Positions 30,701 to 45,700 of a stretch of 64,000 nt of DNA are shown in pieces. Where the stretch lies: assembly GCA_963966185.1 (NCBI GenBank), contig CAWZYM010000141.1, forward strand, positions 326,001-390,000. The letters run 5' to 3'. The position numbers and the translations under genes are program-made. The notes beneath the pieces are model-generated. The model was not told the origin of the DNA, made no database searches, and saw only the letters and a list, made by a program, of their open reading frames with translations. This DNA comes from Rhabditoides inermis (Eukaryota > Nematoda > Chromadorea > Rhabditida > Rhabditidae). The number at the start of each line of letters is the position of its first letter. Position 1 is the first letter of the stretch.

Positions 30701-33700
30701 CCCTTCTTCCTCTACTCGAACAACAGTGACATGGCCACTCCTCCTCTCCCTATAGTATAATGAGAGTGTAAGACAGACAGGCAGACAGACAGACAGACAT
30801 CATACACACCACGCTTTATCCCTTCTTCCTCTACTCGAACAACAGTGACATGGCCACTCCGCCTCTCCCCTCCTCTCCCTTTACTATAATGAGAGTGTAA
30901 GACAGACAGACTGACAGACATCATACACACCACGCTTTATCCCTTCTTCCTCTACTCGAACAACAGTGACAGACCACTCCTCCTCTCCCCTCCTCTCCCT
31001 TTACTATAATGAGAGTGTAAGACAGACAGACAGACAGACATCATACACACCACGCTTTATCCCTTCTTCCTCTACTCGAACAACAGTGACATGACCACTC
31101 CTCCTCTCCCCTCCTCTCCCTATAGTATAATGAGAGTGTAAGACAGACAGACAGGCAGACAGACAGACATCATACACACCACGCTTTATCCCTTCTTCCT
31201 CTATTCGAACAACAGTGACATGGCCACTCCGCCTCTCCCCTCCTCTCCCTTTACTATAATGAGAGTGTAAGACAGACAGACTGACAGACATCATACACAC
31301 CACGCTTTATCCCTTCTTCCTCTACTCGAACAACAGTGACATGGCCACTCCGCCTCTCCCCTCCTCTCCCTTTACTATAATGAGAGTGTAAGACAGACAG
31401 ACTGACAGACATCATACACACCACGCTTTATCCCTTTTTCCTCTACTCGAACAACAGTGACATGACCACTCCTCCTCTCCCTCCTTTCCCTATACTATGA
31501 TGAGAGTGTAAGACAGACAGACAGACAGACAGACAGACATCATACACACCACGCTTTATCCCTTCTTCCTCTACTCGAACAACAGTGACATGACCACTCC
31601 TCCTCTCCCCTCCTCTCCCTTTACTATAATGAGAGTGTAAGACAGACTGACTGACAGAAATCATACACACCACGCTTTATCCCTTCTTCCTCTACTCGAA
31701 CAACAGTGACAGGACCACTCCTCCTCTCCCCTCCTCTCCCTTTACTATAATGAGAGTGTAAGACAGACAGACAGACAGACATCATACACACCACGCTTTA
31801 TCCCTTCTTCCTCTACTCGAACAACAGTGACATGACCACTCCTCCTCTCCCCTCCTCTCCCTATAGTATAATGAGAGTGTAAGACAGACAGGCAGACAGA
31901 CAGACAGACATCATACACACCACGCTTTATCCCTTCTTCCTCTATTCGAACAACAGTGACATGGCCACTCCGCCTCTCCCCTCCTCTCCCTTTACTATAA
32001 TGAGAGTGTAAGACAGACAGACTGACAGACATCATACACACCACGCTTTATCCCTTCTTCCTCTACTCGAACAACAGTGACATGGCCACTCCTCCTCTCC
32101 CCTCCTCTCCCTATACTCTAATGAGAGTGTAAGACAGACAGGCAGACAGACAGACAGACATCATACATACCACGCTTTATCCCTTCTTCCTCTACTCGAA
32201 CAACAGTGACATGGCCACTCCTCCTCTCCCTATAGTATAATGAGAGTGTAAGACAGACAGGCAGACAGACAGACAGACATCATACACACCACGCTTTATC
32301 CCTTCTTCCTCTACTCGAACAACAGTGACATGGCCACTCCGCCTCTCCCCTCCTCTCCCTTTACTATAATGAGAGTGTAAGACAGACAGACTGACAGACA
32401 TCATACACACCACGCTTTATCCCTTCTTCCTCTACTCGAACAACAGTGACACGACCACTCCTCCTCTCCCTATAGTATAATGAGAGTGTAAGACAGACAG
32501 GCAGACAGACAGACAAACATCATACACACCACGCTTTATCCCTTCTTCCTCTACTCGAACAACAGTGACATGGCCACTCCTCCTCTCCCTATAGTATAAT
32601 GAGAGTGTAAGACAGACAGGCAGACAGACAGACAGACATCATACACACCACGCTTTATCCCTTCTTCCTCTACTCGAACAACAGTGACATGGCCACTCCG
32701 CCTCTCCCCTCCTCTCCCTTTACTATAATGAGAGTGTAAGACAGACAGACTGACAGACATCATACACACCACGCTTTATCCCTTCTTCCTCTACTCGAAC
32801 AACAGTGACATGACCACTCCTCCTCTCCCTATAGTATAATGAGAGTGTAAGACAGACAGGCAGACAGACAGACAGACATCATACACACCACGCTTTATCC
32901 CTTCTTCCTCTACTCGAACAACAGTGACATGGCCACTCCGCCTCTCCCCTCCTCTCCCTTTACTATAATGAGAGTGTAAGACAGACAGACTGACAGACAT
33001 CATACACACCACGCTTTATCCCTTCTTCCTCTACTCGAACAACAGTGACAGACCACTCCTCCTCTCCCCTCCTCTCCCTTTACTATAATGAGAGTGTAAG
33101 ACAGACAGACAGACAGACATCATACACACCACGCTTTATCCCTTCTTCCTCTACTCGAACAACAGTGACATGACCACTCCTCCTCTCCCCTCCTCTCCCT
33201 ATAGTATAATGAGAGTGTAAGACAGACAGACAGGCAGACAGACAGACATCATACACACCACGCTTTATCCCTTCTTCCTCTATTCGAACAACAGTGACAT
33301 GGCCACTCCGCCTCTCCCCTCCTCTCCCTTTACTATAATGAGAGTGTAAGACAGACAGACTGACAGACATCATACACACCACGCTTTATCCCTTCTTCCT
33401 CTACTCGAACAACAGTGACATGACCACTCCTCCTCTCCCCTCCTCTCCCTATACTATATACTATAATGAGAGTGTAAGACAGACAGACAGACAGACATCA
33501 TACACACCACGCTTTATCCCTTCTTCCTCTACTCGAACAACAGTGACATGACCACTCCTCCTCTCCCCTCCTCTCCCTATAGTATAATGAGAGTGTAAGA
33601 CAGACAGACTGACAGACATCATACACACCACGCTTTATCCCTTTTTCCTCTACTCGAACAACAGTGACATGACCACTCCTCCTCTCCCCTCCTCTCCCTA

Positions 33701-36700
33701 TACTATGATGAGAGTGTAAGACAGACAGACAGACAGACAGACATCATACACACCACGCTTTATCCCTTCTTCCTCTACTCGAACAACAGTGACATGACCA
33801 CTCCTCCTCTCCCCTCCTCTCCCTTTACTATAATGCGAGTGTAAGACAGACAGACAGACAGACAGACATCATACACACCACGCTTTATCCCTTCTTCCTC
33901 TACTCGAACAACTGTGACATGGCCACTCCTCCTCTCCCCTCCTCTCCCTATAGTATAATGAGAGTGTAAGACAGACAGACAGACAGACAGACAGACATCA
34001 TACACACCACGCTTTATCCCTTCTTCCTCTACTCGAACAACAGTGACATGACCACTCCTCCTCTCCCCTCCTCTCCCTATAGTATAATGAGAGTGTAAGA
34101 CAGACAGGCAGACAGACAGACAGACATCATACACACCACGCTTTATCCCTTCTTCCTCTATTCGAACAACAGTGACATGGCCACTCCGCCTCTCCCCTCC
34201 TCTCCCTTTACTATAATGAGAGTGTAAGACAGACAGACTGACAGACATCATACACACCACGCTTTATCCCTTCTTCCTCTACTCGAACAACAGTGACATG
34301 GCCACTCCTCCTCTCCCCTCCTCTCCCTATACTCTAATGAGAGTGTAAGACAGACAGGCAGACAGACAGACAGACATCATACATACCACGCTTTATCCCT
34401 TCTTCCTCTACTCGAACAACAGTGACATGGCCACTCCTCCTCTCCCTATAGTATAATGAGAGTGTAAGACAGACAGGCAGACAGACAGACAGACATCATA
34501 CACACCACGCTTTATCCCTTCTTCCTCTACTCGAACAACAGTGACATGGCCACTCCGCCTCTCCCCTCCTCTCCCTTTACTATAATGAGAGTGTAAGACA
34601 GACAGACTGACAGACATCATACACACCACGCTTTATCCCTTCTTCCTCTACTCGAACAACAGTGACACGACCACTCCTCCTCTCCCTATAGTATAATGAG
34701 AGTGTAAGACAGACAGACAGGCAGACAGACAGACATCATACACACCACGCTGTATCCCTTCTTCCTCTACTCGAACAACAGTGACATGGCCACTCCGCCT
34801 CTCCCCTCCTCTCCCTTTACTATAATGAGAGTGTAAGACAGACAGACTGACAGACATCATACACACCACGCTTTATCCCTTCTTCCTCTACTCGAACAAC
34901 AGTGACATGACCACTCCTCCTCTCCCTATAGTATAATGAGAGTGTAAGACAGACAGACAGACAGACAGACAGACATCATACACACCACGCTTTATCCCTT
35001 CTTCCTCTACTCGAACAACAGTGACATGACCACTCCTCCTCTCCCCTCCTCTCCCTATAGTATAATGAGAGTGTAAGACAGACAGGCAGACAGACAGACA
35101 GACATCATACACACCACGCTTTATCCCTTCTTCCTCTATTCGAACAACAGTGACATGGCCACTCCGCCTCTCCCCTCCTCTCCCTTTACTATAATGAGAG
35201 TGTAAGACAGACAGACTGACAGACATCATACACACCACGCTTTATCCCTTCTTCCTCTACTCGAACAACAGTGACATGGCCACTCCTCCTCTCCCCTCCT
35301 CTCCCTATACTCTAATGAGAGTGTAAGACAGACAGGCAGACAGACAGACAGACATCATACATACCACGCTTTATCCCTTCTTCCTCTACTCGAACAACAG
35401 TGACATGGCCACTCCTCCTCTCCCCTCCTCTCCCTATAGTATAATGAGAGTGTAAGACAGACAGGCAGACAGACAGACAGACATCATACACACCACGCTT
35501 TATCCCTTCTTCCTCTATTCGAACAACAGTGACATGGCCACTCCGCCTCTCCCCTCCTCTCCCTTTACTATAATGAGAGTGTAAGACAGACAGACTGACA
35601 GACATCATACACACCACGCTTTATCCCTTCTTCCTCTACTCGAACAACAGTGACATGGCCACTCCTCCTCTCCCCTCCTCTCCCTATACTCTAATGAGAG
35701 TGTAAGACAGACAGGCAGACAGACAGACAGACATCATACATACCACGCTTTATCCCTTCTTCCTCTACTCGAACAACAGTGACATGGCCACTCCTCCTCT
35801 CCCTATAGTATAATGAGAGTGTAAGACAGACAGGCAGACAGACAGACAGACATCATACACACCACGCTTTATCCCTTCTTCCTCTACTCGAACAACAGTG
35901 ACATGGCCACTCCGCCTCTCCCCTCCTCTCCCTTTACTATAATGAGAGTGTAAGACAGACAGACAGACAGACATCATACACACCACGCTTTATCCCTTCT
36001 TCCTCTACTCGAACAACAGTGACACGACCACTCCTCCTCTCCCTATAGTATAATGAGAGTGTAAGACAGACAGGCAGACAGACAGACAAACATCATACAC
36101 ACCACGCTTTATCCCTTCTTCCTCTACTCGAACAACAGTGACATGGCCACTCCTCCTCTCCCTATAGTATAATGAGAGTGTAAGACAGACAGGCAGACAG
36201 ACAGACAGACATCATACACACCACGCTTTATCCCTTCTTCCTCTACTCGAACAACAGTGACATGGCCACTCCGCCTCTCCCCTCCTCTCCCTTTACTATA
36301 ATGAGAGTGTAAGACAGACAGACTGACAGACATCATACACACCACGCTTTATCCCTTCTTCCTCTACTCGAACAACAGTGACATGACCACTCCTCCTCTC
36401 CCTATAGTATAATGAGAGTGTAAGACAGACAGGCAGACAGACAGACAGACATCATACACACCACGCTTTATCCCTTCTTCCTCTACTCGAACAACAGTGA
36501 CATGGCCACTCCTCCTCTCCCTATAGTATAATGAGAGTGTAAGACAGACAGGCAGACAGACAGACAGACATCATACACACCACGCTTTATCCCTTCTTCC
36601 TCTACTCGAACAACAGTGACATGGCCACTCCGCCTCTCCCCTCCTCTCCCTTTACTATAATGAGAGTGTAAGACAGACAGACTGACAGACATCATACACA

Positions 36701-39700
36701 CCACGCTTTATCCCTTCTTCCTCTACTCGAACAACAGTGACAGACCACTCCTCCTCTCCCCTCCTCTCCCTTTACTATAATGAGAGTGTAAGACAGACAG
36801 ACAGACAGACATCATACACACCACGCTTTATCCCTTCTTCCTCTACTCGAACAACAGTGACATGACCACTCCTCCTCTCCCCTCCTCTCCCTATAGTATA
36901 ATGAGAGTGTAAGACAGACAGACAGGCAGACAGACAGACATCATACACACCACGCTTTATCCCTTCTTCCTCTATTCGAACAACAGTGACATGGCCACTC
37001 CGCCTCTCCCCTCCTCTCCCTTTACTATAATGAGAGTGTAAGACAGACAGACTGACAGACATCATACACACCACGCTTTATCCCTTCTTCCTCTACTCGA
37101 ACAACAGTGACATGGCCACTCCTCCTCTCCCCTCCTCTCCCTATACTCTAATGAGAGTGTAAGACAGACAGGCAGACAGACAGACAGACATCATACATAC
37201 CACGCTTTATCCCTTCTTCCTCTACTCGAACAACAGTGACATGGCCACTCCTCCTCTCCCTATAGTATAATGAGAGTGTAAGACAGACAGGCAGACAGAC
37301 AGACAGACATCATACACACCACGCTTTATCCCTTCTTCCTCTACTCGAACAACAGTGACATGGCCACTCCGCCTCTCCCCTCCTCTCCCTTTACTATAAT
37401 GAAAGTGTAAGACAGACAGACTGACAGACATCATACACACCACGCTTTATCCCTTCTTCCTCTACTCGAACAACAGTGACACGACCACTCCTCCTCTCCC
37501 TATAGTATAATGAGAGTGTAAGACAGACAGGCAGACAGACAGACAAACATCATACACACCACGCTTTATCCCTTCTTCCTCTACTCGAACAACAGTGACA
37601 TGGCCACTCCTCCTCTCCCTATAGTATAATGAGAGTGTAAGACAGACAGGCAGACAGACAGACAGACATCATACACACCACGCTTTATCCCTTCTTCCTC
37701 TACTCGAACAACAGTGACATGGCCACTCCGCCTCTCCCCTCCTCTCCCTTTACTATAATGAGAGTGTAAGACAGACATACTGACAGACATCATACACACC
37801 ACGCTTTATCCCTTCTTCCTCTACTCGAACAACAGTGACATGACCACTCCTCCTCTCCCTATAGTATAATGAGAGTGTAAGACAGACAGGCAGACAGACA
37901 GACAGACATCATACACACCACGCTTTATCCCTTCTTCCTCTACTCGAACAACAGTGACATGGCCACTCCTCCTCTCCCTATAGTATAATGAGAGTGTAAG
38001 ACAGACAGGCAGACAGACAGACAGACATCATACACACCACGCTTTATCCCTTCTTCCTCTACTCGAACAACAGTGACATGGCCACTCCGCCTCTCCCCTC
38101 CTCTCCCTTTACTATAATGAGAGTGTAAGACAGACAGACTGACAGACATCATACACACCACGCTTTATCCCTTCTTCCTCTACTCGAACAACAGTGACAG
38201 ACCACTCCTCCTCTCCCCTCCTCTCCCTTTACTATAATGAGAGTGTAAGACAGACAGACAGACAGACATCATACACACCACGCTTTATCCCTTCTTCCTC
38301 TACTCGAACAACAGTGACATGACCACTCCTCCTCTCCCCTCCTCTCCCTATACTATAATGAGAGTGTAAGACAGACAGACTGACAGACATCATACACACC
38401 ACGCTTTATCCCTTCTTCCTCTACTCGAACAACAGTGACATGACCACTCCTCCTCTCCCCTCCTCTCCCTATACTATAATGAGAGTGTAAGACAGACTGA
38501 CTGACAGAAATCATACACACCACGCTTTATCCCTTCTTCCTCTACTCGAACAACAGTGACAGGACCACTCCTCCTCTCCCCTCCTCTCCCTTTACTATAA
38601 TGAGAGTGTAAGACAGACAGACAGACAGACATCATACACACCACGCTTTATCCCTTCTTCCTCTACTCGAACAACAGTGACATGACCACTCCTCCTCTCC
38701 CCTCCTCTCCCTATAGTATAATGAGAGTGTAAGACAGACAGGCAGACAGACAGACAGACATCATACACACCACGCTTTATCCCTTCTTCCTCTATTCGAA
38801 CAACAGTGACATGGCCACTCCGCCTCTCCCCTCCTCTGCCTTTACTATAATGAGAGTGTAAGACAGACAGACTGACAGACATCATACACACCACGCTTTA
38901 TCCCTTCTTCCTCTACTCGAACAACAGTGACATGGCCACTCCTCCTCTCCCCTCCTCTCCCTATACTCTAATGAGAGTGTAAGACAGACAGGCAGACAGA
39001 CAGACAGACATCATACATACCACGCTTTATCCCTTCTTCCTCTACTCGAACAACAGTGACATGGCCACTCCTCCTCTCCCTATAGTATAATGAGAGTGTA
39101 AGACAGACAGGCAGACAGACAGACAGACATCATACACACCACGCTTTATCCCTTCTTCCTCTACTCGAACAACAGTGACATGGCCACTCCGCCTCTCCCC
39201 TCCTCTCCCTTTACTATAATGAGAGTGTAAGACAGACAGACTGACAGACATCATACACACCACGCTTTATCCCTTCTTCCTCTACTCGAACAACAGTGAC
39301 ACGACCACTCCTCCTCTCCCTATAGTATAATGAGAGTGTAAGACAGACAGACAGGCAGACAGACAGACAAACATCATACACACCACGCTTTATCCCTTCT
39401 TCCTCTACTCGAACAACAGTGACATGGCCACTCCTCCTCTCCCTATAGTATAATGAGAGTGTAAGACAGACAGGCAGACAGACAGACAGACATCATACAC
39501 ACCACGCTTTATCCCTTCTTCCTCTACTCGAACAACAGTGACATGGCCACTCCGCCTCTCCCCTCCTCTCCCTTTACTATAATGAGAGTGTAAGACAGAC
39601 AGACTGACAGACATCATACACACCACGCTTTATCCCTTCTTCCTCTACTCGAACAACAGTGACATGACCACTCCTCCTCTCCCTATAGTATAATGAGAGT

Positions 39701-42700
39701 GTAAGACAGACAGGCAGACAGACAGACAGACATCATACACACCACGCTTTATCCCTTCTTCCTCTACTCGAACAACAGTGACATGGCCACTCCTCCTCTC
39801 CCTATAGTATAATGAGAGTGTAAGACAGACAGGCAGACAGACAGACAGACATCATACACACCACGCTTTATCCCTTCTTCCTCTACTCGAACAACAGTGA
39901 CATGGCCACTCCGCCTCTCCCCTCCTCTCCCTTTACTATAATGAGAGTGTAAGACAGACAGACTGACAGACATCATACACACCACGCTTTATCCCTTCTT
40001 CCTCTACTCGAACAACAGTGACAGACCACTCCTCCTCTCCCCTCCTCTCCCTTTACTATAATGAGAGTGTAAGACAGACAGACAGACAGACAGACATCAT
40101 ACACACCACGCTTTATCCCTTCTTCCTCTACTCGAACAACAGTGACATGACCACTCCTCCTCTCCCCTCCTCTCCCTATAGTATAATGAGAGTGTAAGAC
40201 AGACAGACAGGCAGACAGACAGACATCATACACACCACGCTTTATCCCTTCTTCCTCTATTCGAACAACAGTGACATGGCCACTCCGCCTCTCCCCTCCT
40301 CTCCCTTTACTATAATGAGAGTGTAAGACAGACAGACTGACAGACATCATACACACCACGCTTTATCCCTTCTTCCTCTACTCGAACAACAGTGACATGG
40401 CCACTCCTCCTCTCCCCTCCTCTCCCTATACTCTAATGAGAGTGTAAGACAGACAGGCAGACAGACATACAGACATCATACATACCACGCTTTATCCCTT
40501 CTTCCTCTACTCGAACAACAGTGACATGGCCACTCCTCCTCTCCCTATAGTATAATGAGAGTGTAAGACAGACAGGCAGACAGACAGACAGACATCATAC
40601 ACACCACGCTTTATCCCTTCTTCCTCTACTCGAACAACAGTGACATGGCCACTCCGCCTCTCCCCTCCTCTCCCTTTACTATAATGAAAGTGTAAGACAG
40701 ACAGACTGACAGACATCATACACACCACGCTTTATCCCTTCTTCCTCTACTCGAACAACAGTGACACGACCACTCCTCCTCTCCCTATAGTATAATGAGA
40801 GTGTAAGACAGACAGACAGACAGACAGACAGACATCATACACACCACGCTTTATCCCTTCTTCCTCTACTCGAACAACAGTGACATGGCCACTCTTCCTC
40901 TCCCTATAGTATAATGAGAGTGTAAGACAGACAGGCAGACAGACAGACATCATACACACCACGCTTTATCCCTTCTTCCTCTACTCGAACAACAGTGACA
41001 TGGCCACTCCGCCTCTCCCCTCCTCTCCCTTTACTATAATGAGAGTGTAAGACAGACAGACTGACAGACATCATACACACCACGCATTATCCCTTCTTCC
41101 TCTACTCGAACAACAGTGACATGACCACTCCTCCTCTCCCTATAGTATAATGAGAGTGTAAGACAGACAGGCAGACAGACAGACAGACATCATACACACC
41201 ACGCTTTATCCCTTCTTCCTCTACTCGAACAACAGTGACATGGCCACTCCTCCTCTCCCTATAGTATAATGAGAGTGTAAGACAGACAGGCAGACAGACA
41301 GACAGACATCATACACACCACGCTTTATCCCTTCTTCCTCTACTCGAACAACAGTGACATGGCCACTCCGCCTCTCCCCTCCTCTCCCTTTACTATAATG
41401 AGAGTGTAAGACAGACAGACTGACAGACATCATACACACCACGCTTTATCCCTTCTTCCTCTACTCGAACAACAGTGACAGACCACTCCTCCTCTCCCCT
41501 CCTCTCCCTTTACTATAATGAGAGTGTAAGACAGACAGACAGACAGACATCATACACACCACGCTTTATCCCTTCTTCCTCTACTCGAACAACAGTGACA
41601 TGACCACTCCTCCTCTCCCCTCCTCTCCCTATAGTATAATGAGAGTGTAAGACAGACAGACAGGCAGACAGACAGACATCATACACACCACGCTTTATCC
41701 CTTCTTCCTCTATTCGAACAACAGTGACATGGCCACTCCGCCTCTCCCCTCCTCTCCCTTTACTATAATGAGAGTGTAAGACAGACAGACTGACAGACAT
41801 CATACACACCACGCTTTATCCCTTCTTCCTCTACTCGAACAACAGTGACATGGCCACTCCGCCTCTCCCCTCCTCTCCCTTTACTATAATGAGAGTGTAA
41901 GACAGACAGACTGACAGACATCATACACACCACGCTTTATCCCTTTTTCCTCTACTCGAACAACAGTGACATGACCACTCCTCCTCTCCCTCCTTTCCCT
42001 ATACTATGATGAGAGTGTAAGACAGACAGACAGACAGACAGACAGACATCATACACACCACGCTTTATCCCTTCTTCCTCTACTCGAACAACAGTGACAT
42101 GACCACTCCTCCTCTCCCCTCCTCTCCCTTTACTATAATGAGAGTGTAAGACAGACTGACTGACAGAAATCATACACACCACGCTTTATCCCTTCTTCCT
42201 CTACTCGAACAACAGTGACAGGACCACTCCTCCTCTCCCCTCCTCTCCCTTTACTATAATGAGAGTGTAAGACAGACAGACAGACAGACATCATACACAC
42301 CACGCTTTATCCCTTCTTCCTCTACTCGAACAACAGTGACATGACCACTCCTCCTCTCCCCTCCTCTCCCTATAGTATAATGAGAGTGTAAGACAGACAG
42401 GCAGACAGACAGACAGACATCATACACACCACGCTTTATCCCTTCTTCCTCTATTCGAACAACAGTGACATGGCCACTCCGCCTCTCCCCTCCTCTCCCT
42501 TTACTATAATGAGAGTGTAAGACAGACAGACTGACAGACATCATACACACCACGCTTTATCCCTTCTTCCTCTACTCGAACAACAGTGACATGGCCACTC
42601 CTCCTCTCCCCTCCTCTCCCTATACTCTAATGAGAGTGTAAGACAGACAGGCAGACAGACAGACAGACATCATACATACCACGCTTTATCCCTTCTTCCT

Positions 42701-45700
42701 CTACTCGAACAACAGTGACATGGCCACTCCTCCTCTCCCTATAGTATAATGAGAGTGTAAGACAGACAGGCAGACAGACAGACAGACATCATACACACCA
42801 CGCTTTATCCCTTCTTCCTCTACTCGAACAACAGTGACATGGCCACTCCGCCTCTCCCCTCCTCTCCCTTTACTATAATGAGAGTGTAAGACAGACAGAC
42901 TGACAGACATCATACACACCACGCTTTATCCCTTCTTCCTCTACTCGAACAACAGTGACACGACCACTCCTCCTCTCCCTATAGTATAATGAGAGTGTAA
43001 GACAGACAGGCAGACAGACAGACAAACATCATACACACCACGCTTTATCCCTTCTTCCTCTACTCGAACAACAGTGACATGGCCACTCCTCCTCTCCCTA
43101 TAGTATAATGAGAGTGTAAGACAGACAGGCAGACAGACAGACAGACATCATACACACCACGCTTTATCCCTTCTTCCTCTACTCGAACAACAGTGACATG
43201 GCCACTCCGCCTCTCCCCTCCTCTCCCTTTACTATAATGAGAGTGTAAGACAGACAGACTGACAGACATCATACACACCACGCTTTATCCCTTCTTCCTC
43301 TACTCGAACAACAGTGACATGACCACTCCTCCTCTCCCTATAGTATAATGAGAGTGTAAGACAGACAGGCAGACAGACAGACAGACATCATACACACCAC
43401 GCTTTATCCCTTCTTCCTCTACTCGAACAACAGTGACATGGCCACTCCGCCTCTCCCCTCCTCTCCCTTTACTATAATGAGAGTGTAAGACAGACAGACT
43501 GACAGACATCATACACACCACGCTTTATCCCTTCTTCCTCTACTCGAACAACAGTGACAGACCACTCCTCCTCTCCCCTCCTCTCCCTTTACTATAATGA
43601 GAGTGTAAGACAGACAGACAGACAGACATCATACACACCACGCTTTATCCCTTCTTCCTCTACTCGAACAACAGTGACATGACCACTCCTCCTCTCCCCT
43701 CCTCTCCCTATAGTATAATGAGAGTGTAAGACAGACAGACAGGCAGACAGACAGACATCATACACACCACGCTTTATCCCTTCTTCCTCTATTCGAACAA
43801 CAGTGACATGGCCACTCCGCCTCTCCCCTCCTCTCCCTTTACTATAATGAGAGTGTAAGACAGACAGACTGACAGACATCATACACACCACGCTTTATCC
43901 CTTCTTCCTCTACTCGAACAACAGTGACATGGCCACTCCTCCTCTCCCCTCCTCTCCCTATACTCTAATGAGAGTGTAAGACAGACAGGCAGACAGACAG
44001 ACAGACATCATACATACCACGCTTTATCCCTTCTTCCTCTACTCGAACAACAGTGACATGGCCACTCCTCCTCTCCCTATAGTATAATGAGAGTGTAAGA
44101 CAGACAGGCAGACAGACAGACAGACATCATACACACCACGCTTTATCCCTTCTTCCTCTACTCGAACAACAGTGACATGGCCACTCCGCCTCTCCCCTCC
44201 TCTCCCTTTACTATAATGAAAGTGTAAGACAGACAGACTGACAGACATCATACACACCACGCTTTATCCCTTCTTCCTCTACTCGAACAACAGTGACACG
44301 ACCACTCCTCCTCTCCCTATAGTATAATGAGAGTGTAAGACAGACAGACAGACAGACAGACAGACATCATACACACCACGCTTTATCCCTTCTTCCTCTA
44401 CTCCAACAACAGTGACATGGCCACTCCTCCTCTCCCTATAGTATAATGAGAGTGTAAGACAGACAGGCAGACAGACAGACAGACATCATACACACCACGC
44501 TTTATCCCTTCTTCCTCTACTCGAACAACAGTGACATGGCCACTCCGCCTCTCCCCTCCTCTCCCTTTACTATAATGAGAGTGTAAGACAGACAGACTGA
44601 CAGACATCATACACACCACGCTTTATCCCTTCTTCCTCTACTCGAACAACAGTGACATGACCACTCCGCCTCTCCCCTCCTCTCCCTTTACTATAATGAG
44701 AGTGTAAGACAGACAGACTGACAGACATCATACACACCACGCTTTATCCCTTCTTCCTCTACTCGAACAACAGTGACATGACCACTCCGCCTCTCCCCTC
44801 CTCTCCCTTTACTATAATGAGAGTGTAAGACAGACAGACAGACAGACATCATACACACCACGCTTTATCCCTTCTTCCTCTACTCGAACAACAGTGACAT
44901 GGCCACTCCGCCTCTCCCCTCCTCTCCCTTTACTATAATGAGAGTGTAAGACAGACAGACTGATAGACATCATACACACCACGCTTTATCCCTTCTTCCT
45001 CTACTCGAACAACAGTGACAGACCACTCCTCCTCTCCCCTCCTCTCCCTTTACTATAATGAGAGTGTAAGACAGACAGACAGACAGACATCATACACACC
45101 ACGCTTTATCCCTTCTTCCTCTACTCGAACAACAGTGACATGGCCACTCCTCCTCTCCCTATAGTATAATGAGAGTGTAAGACAGACAGGCAGACAGACA
45201 GACAGACATCATACACACCACGCTTGATCCCTTCTTCCTCTACTCGAACAACAGTGACATGACCACTCCTCCTCTCCCCTCCTCTCCCTTTACTATAATG
45301 AGAGTGTAAGACAGACTGACTGACAGACATCATACACACCACGCTTTATCCCTTCTTCCTCTACTCGAACAACAGTGACAGGACCACTCCTCCTCTCCCC
45401 TCCTCTCCCTTTACTATAATGAGAGTGTAAGACAGACAGACAGACAGACATCATACACACCACGCTTTATCCCTTCTTCCTCTACTCGAACAACAGTGAC
45501 ATGACCACTCCTCCTCTCCCCTCCTCTCCCTATAGTATAATGAGAGTGTAAGACAGACAGGCAGACAGACAGACAGACATCATACACACCACGCTTTATC
45601 CCTTCTTCCTCTATTCGAACAACAGTGACATGGCCACTCCGCCTCTCCCCTCCTCTCCCTTTACTATAATGAGAGTGTAAGACAGACAGACTGACAGACA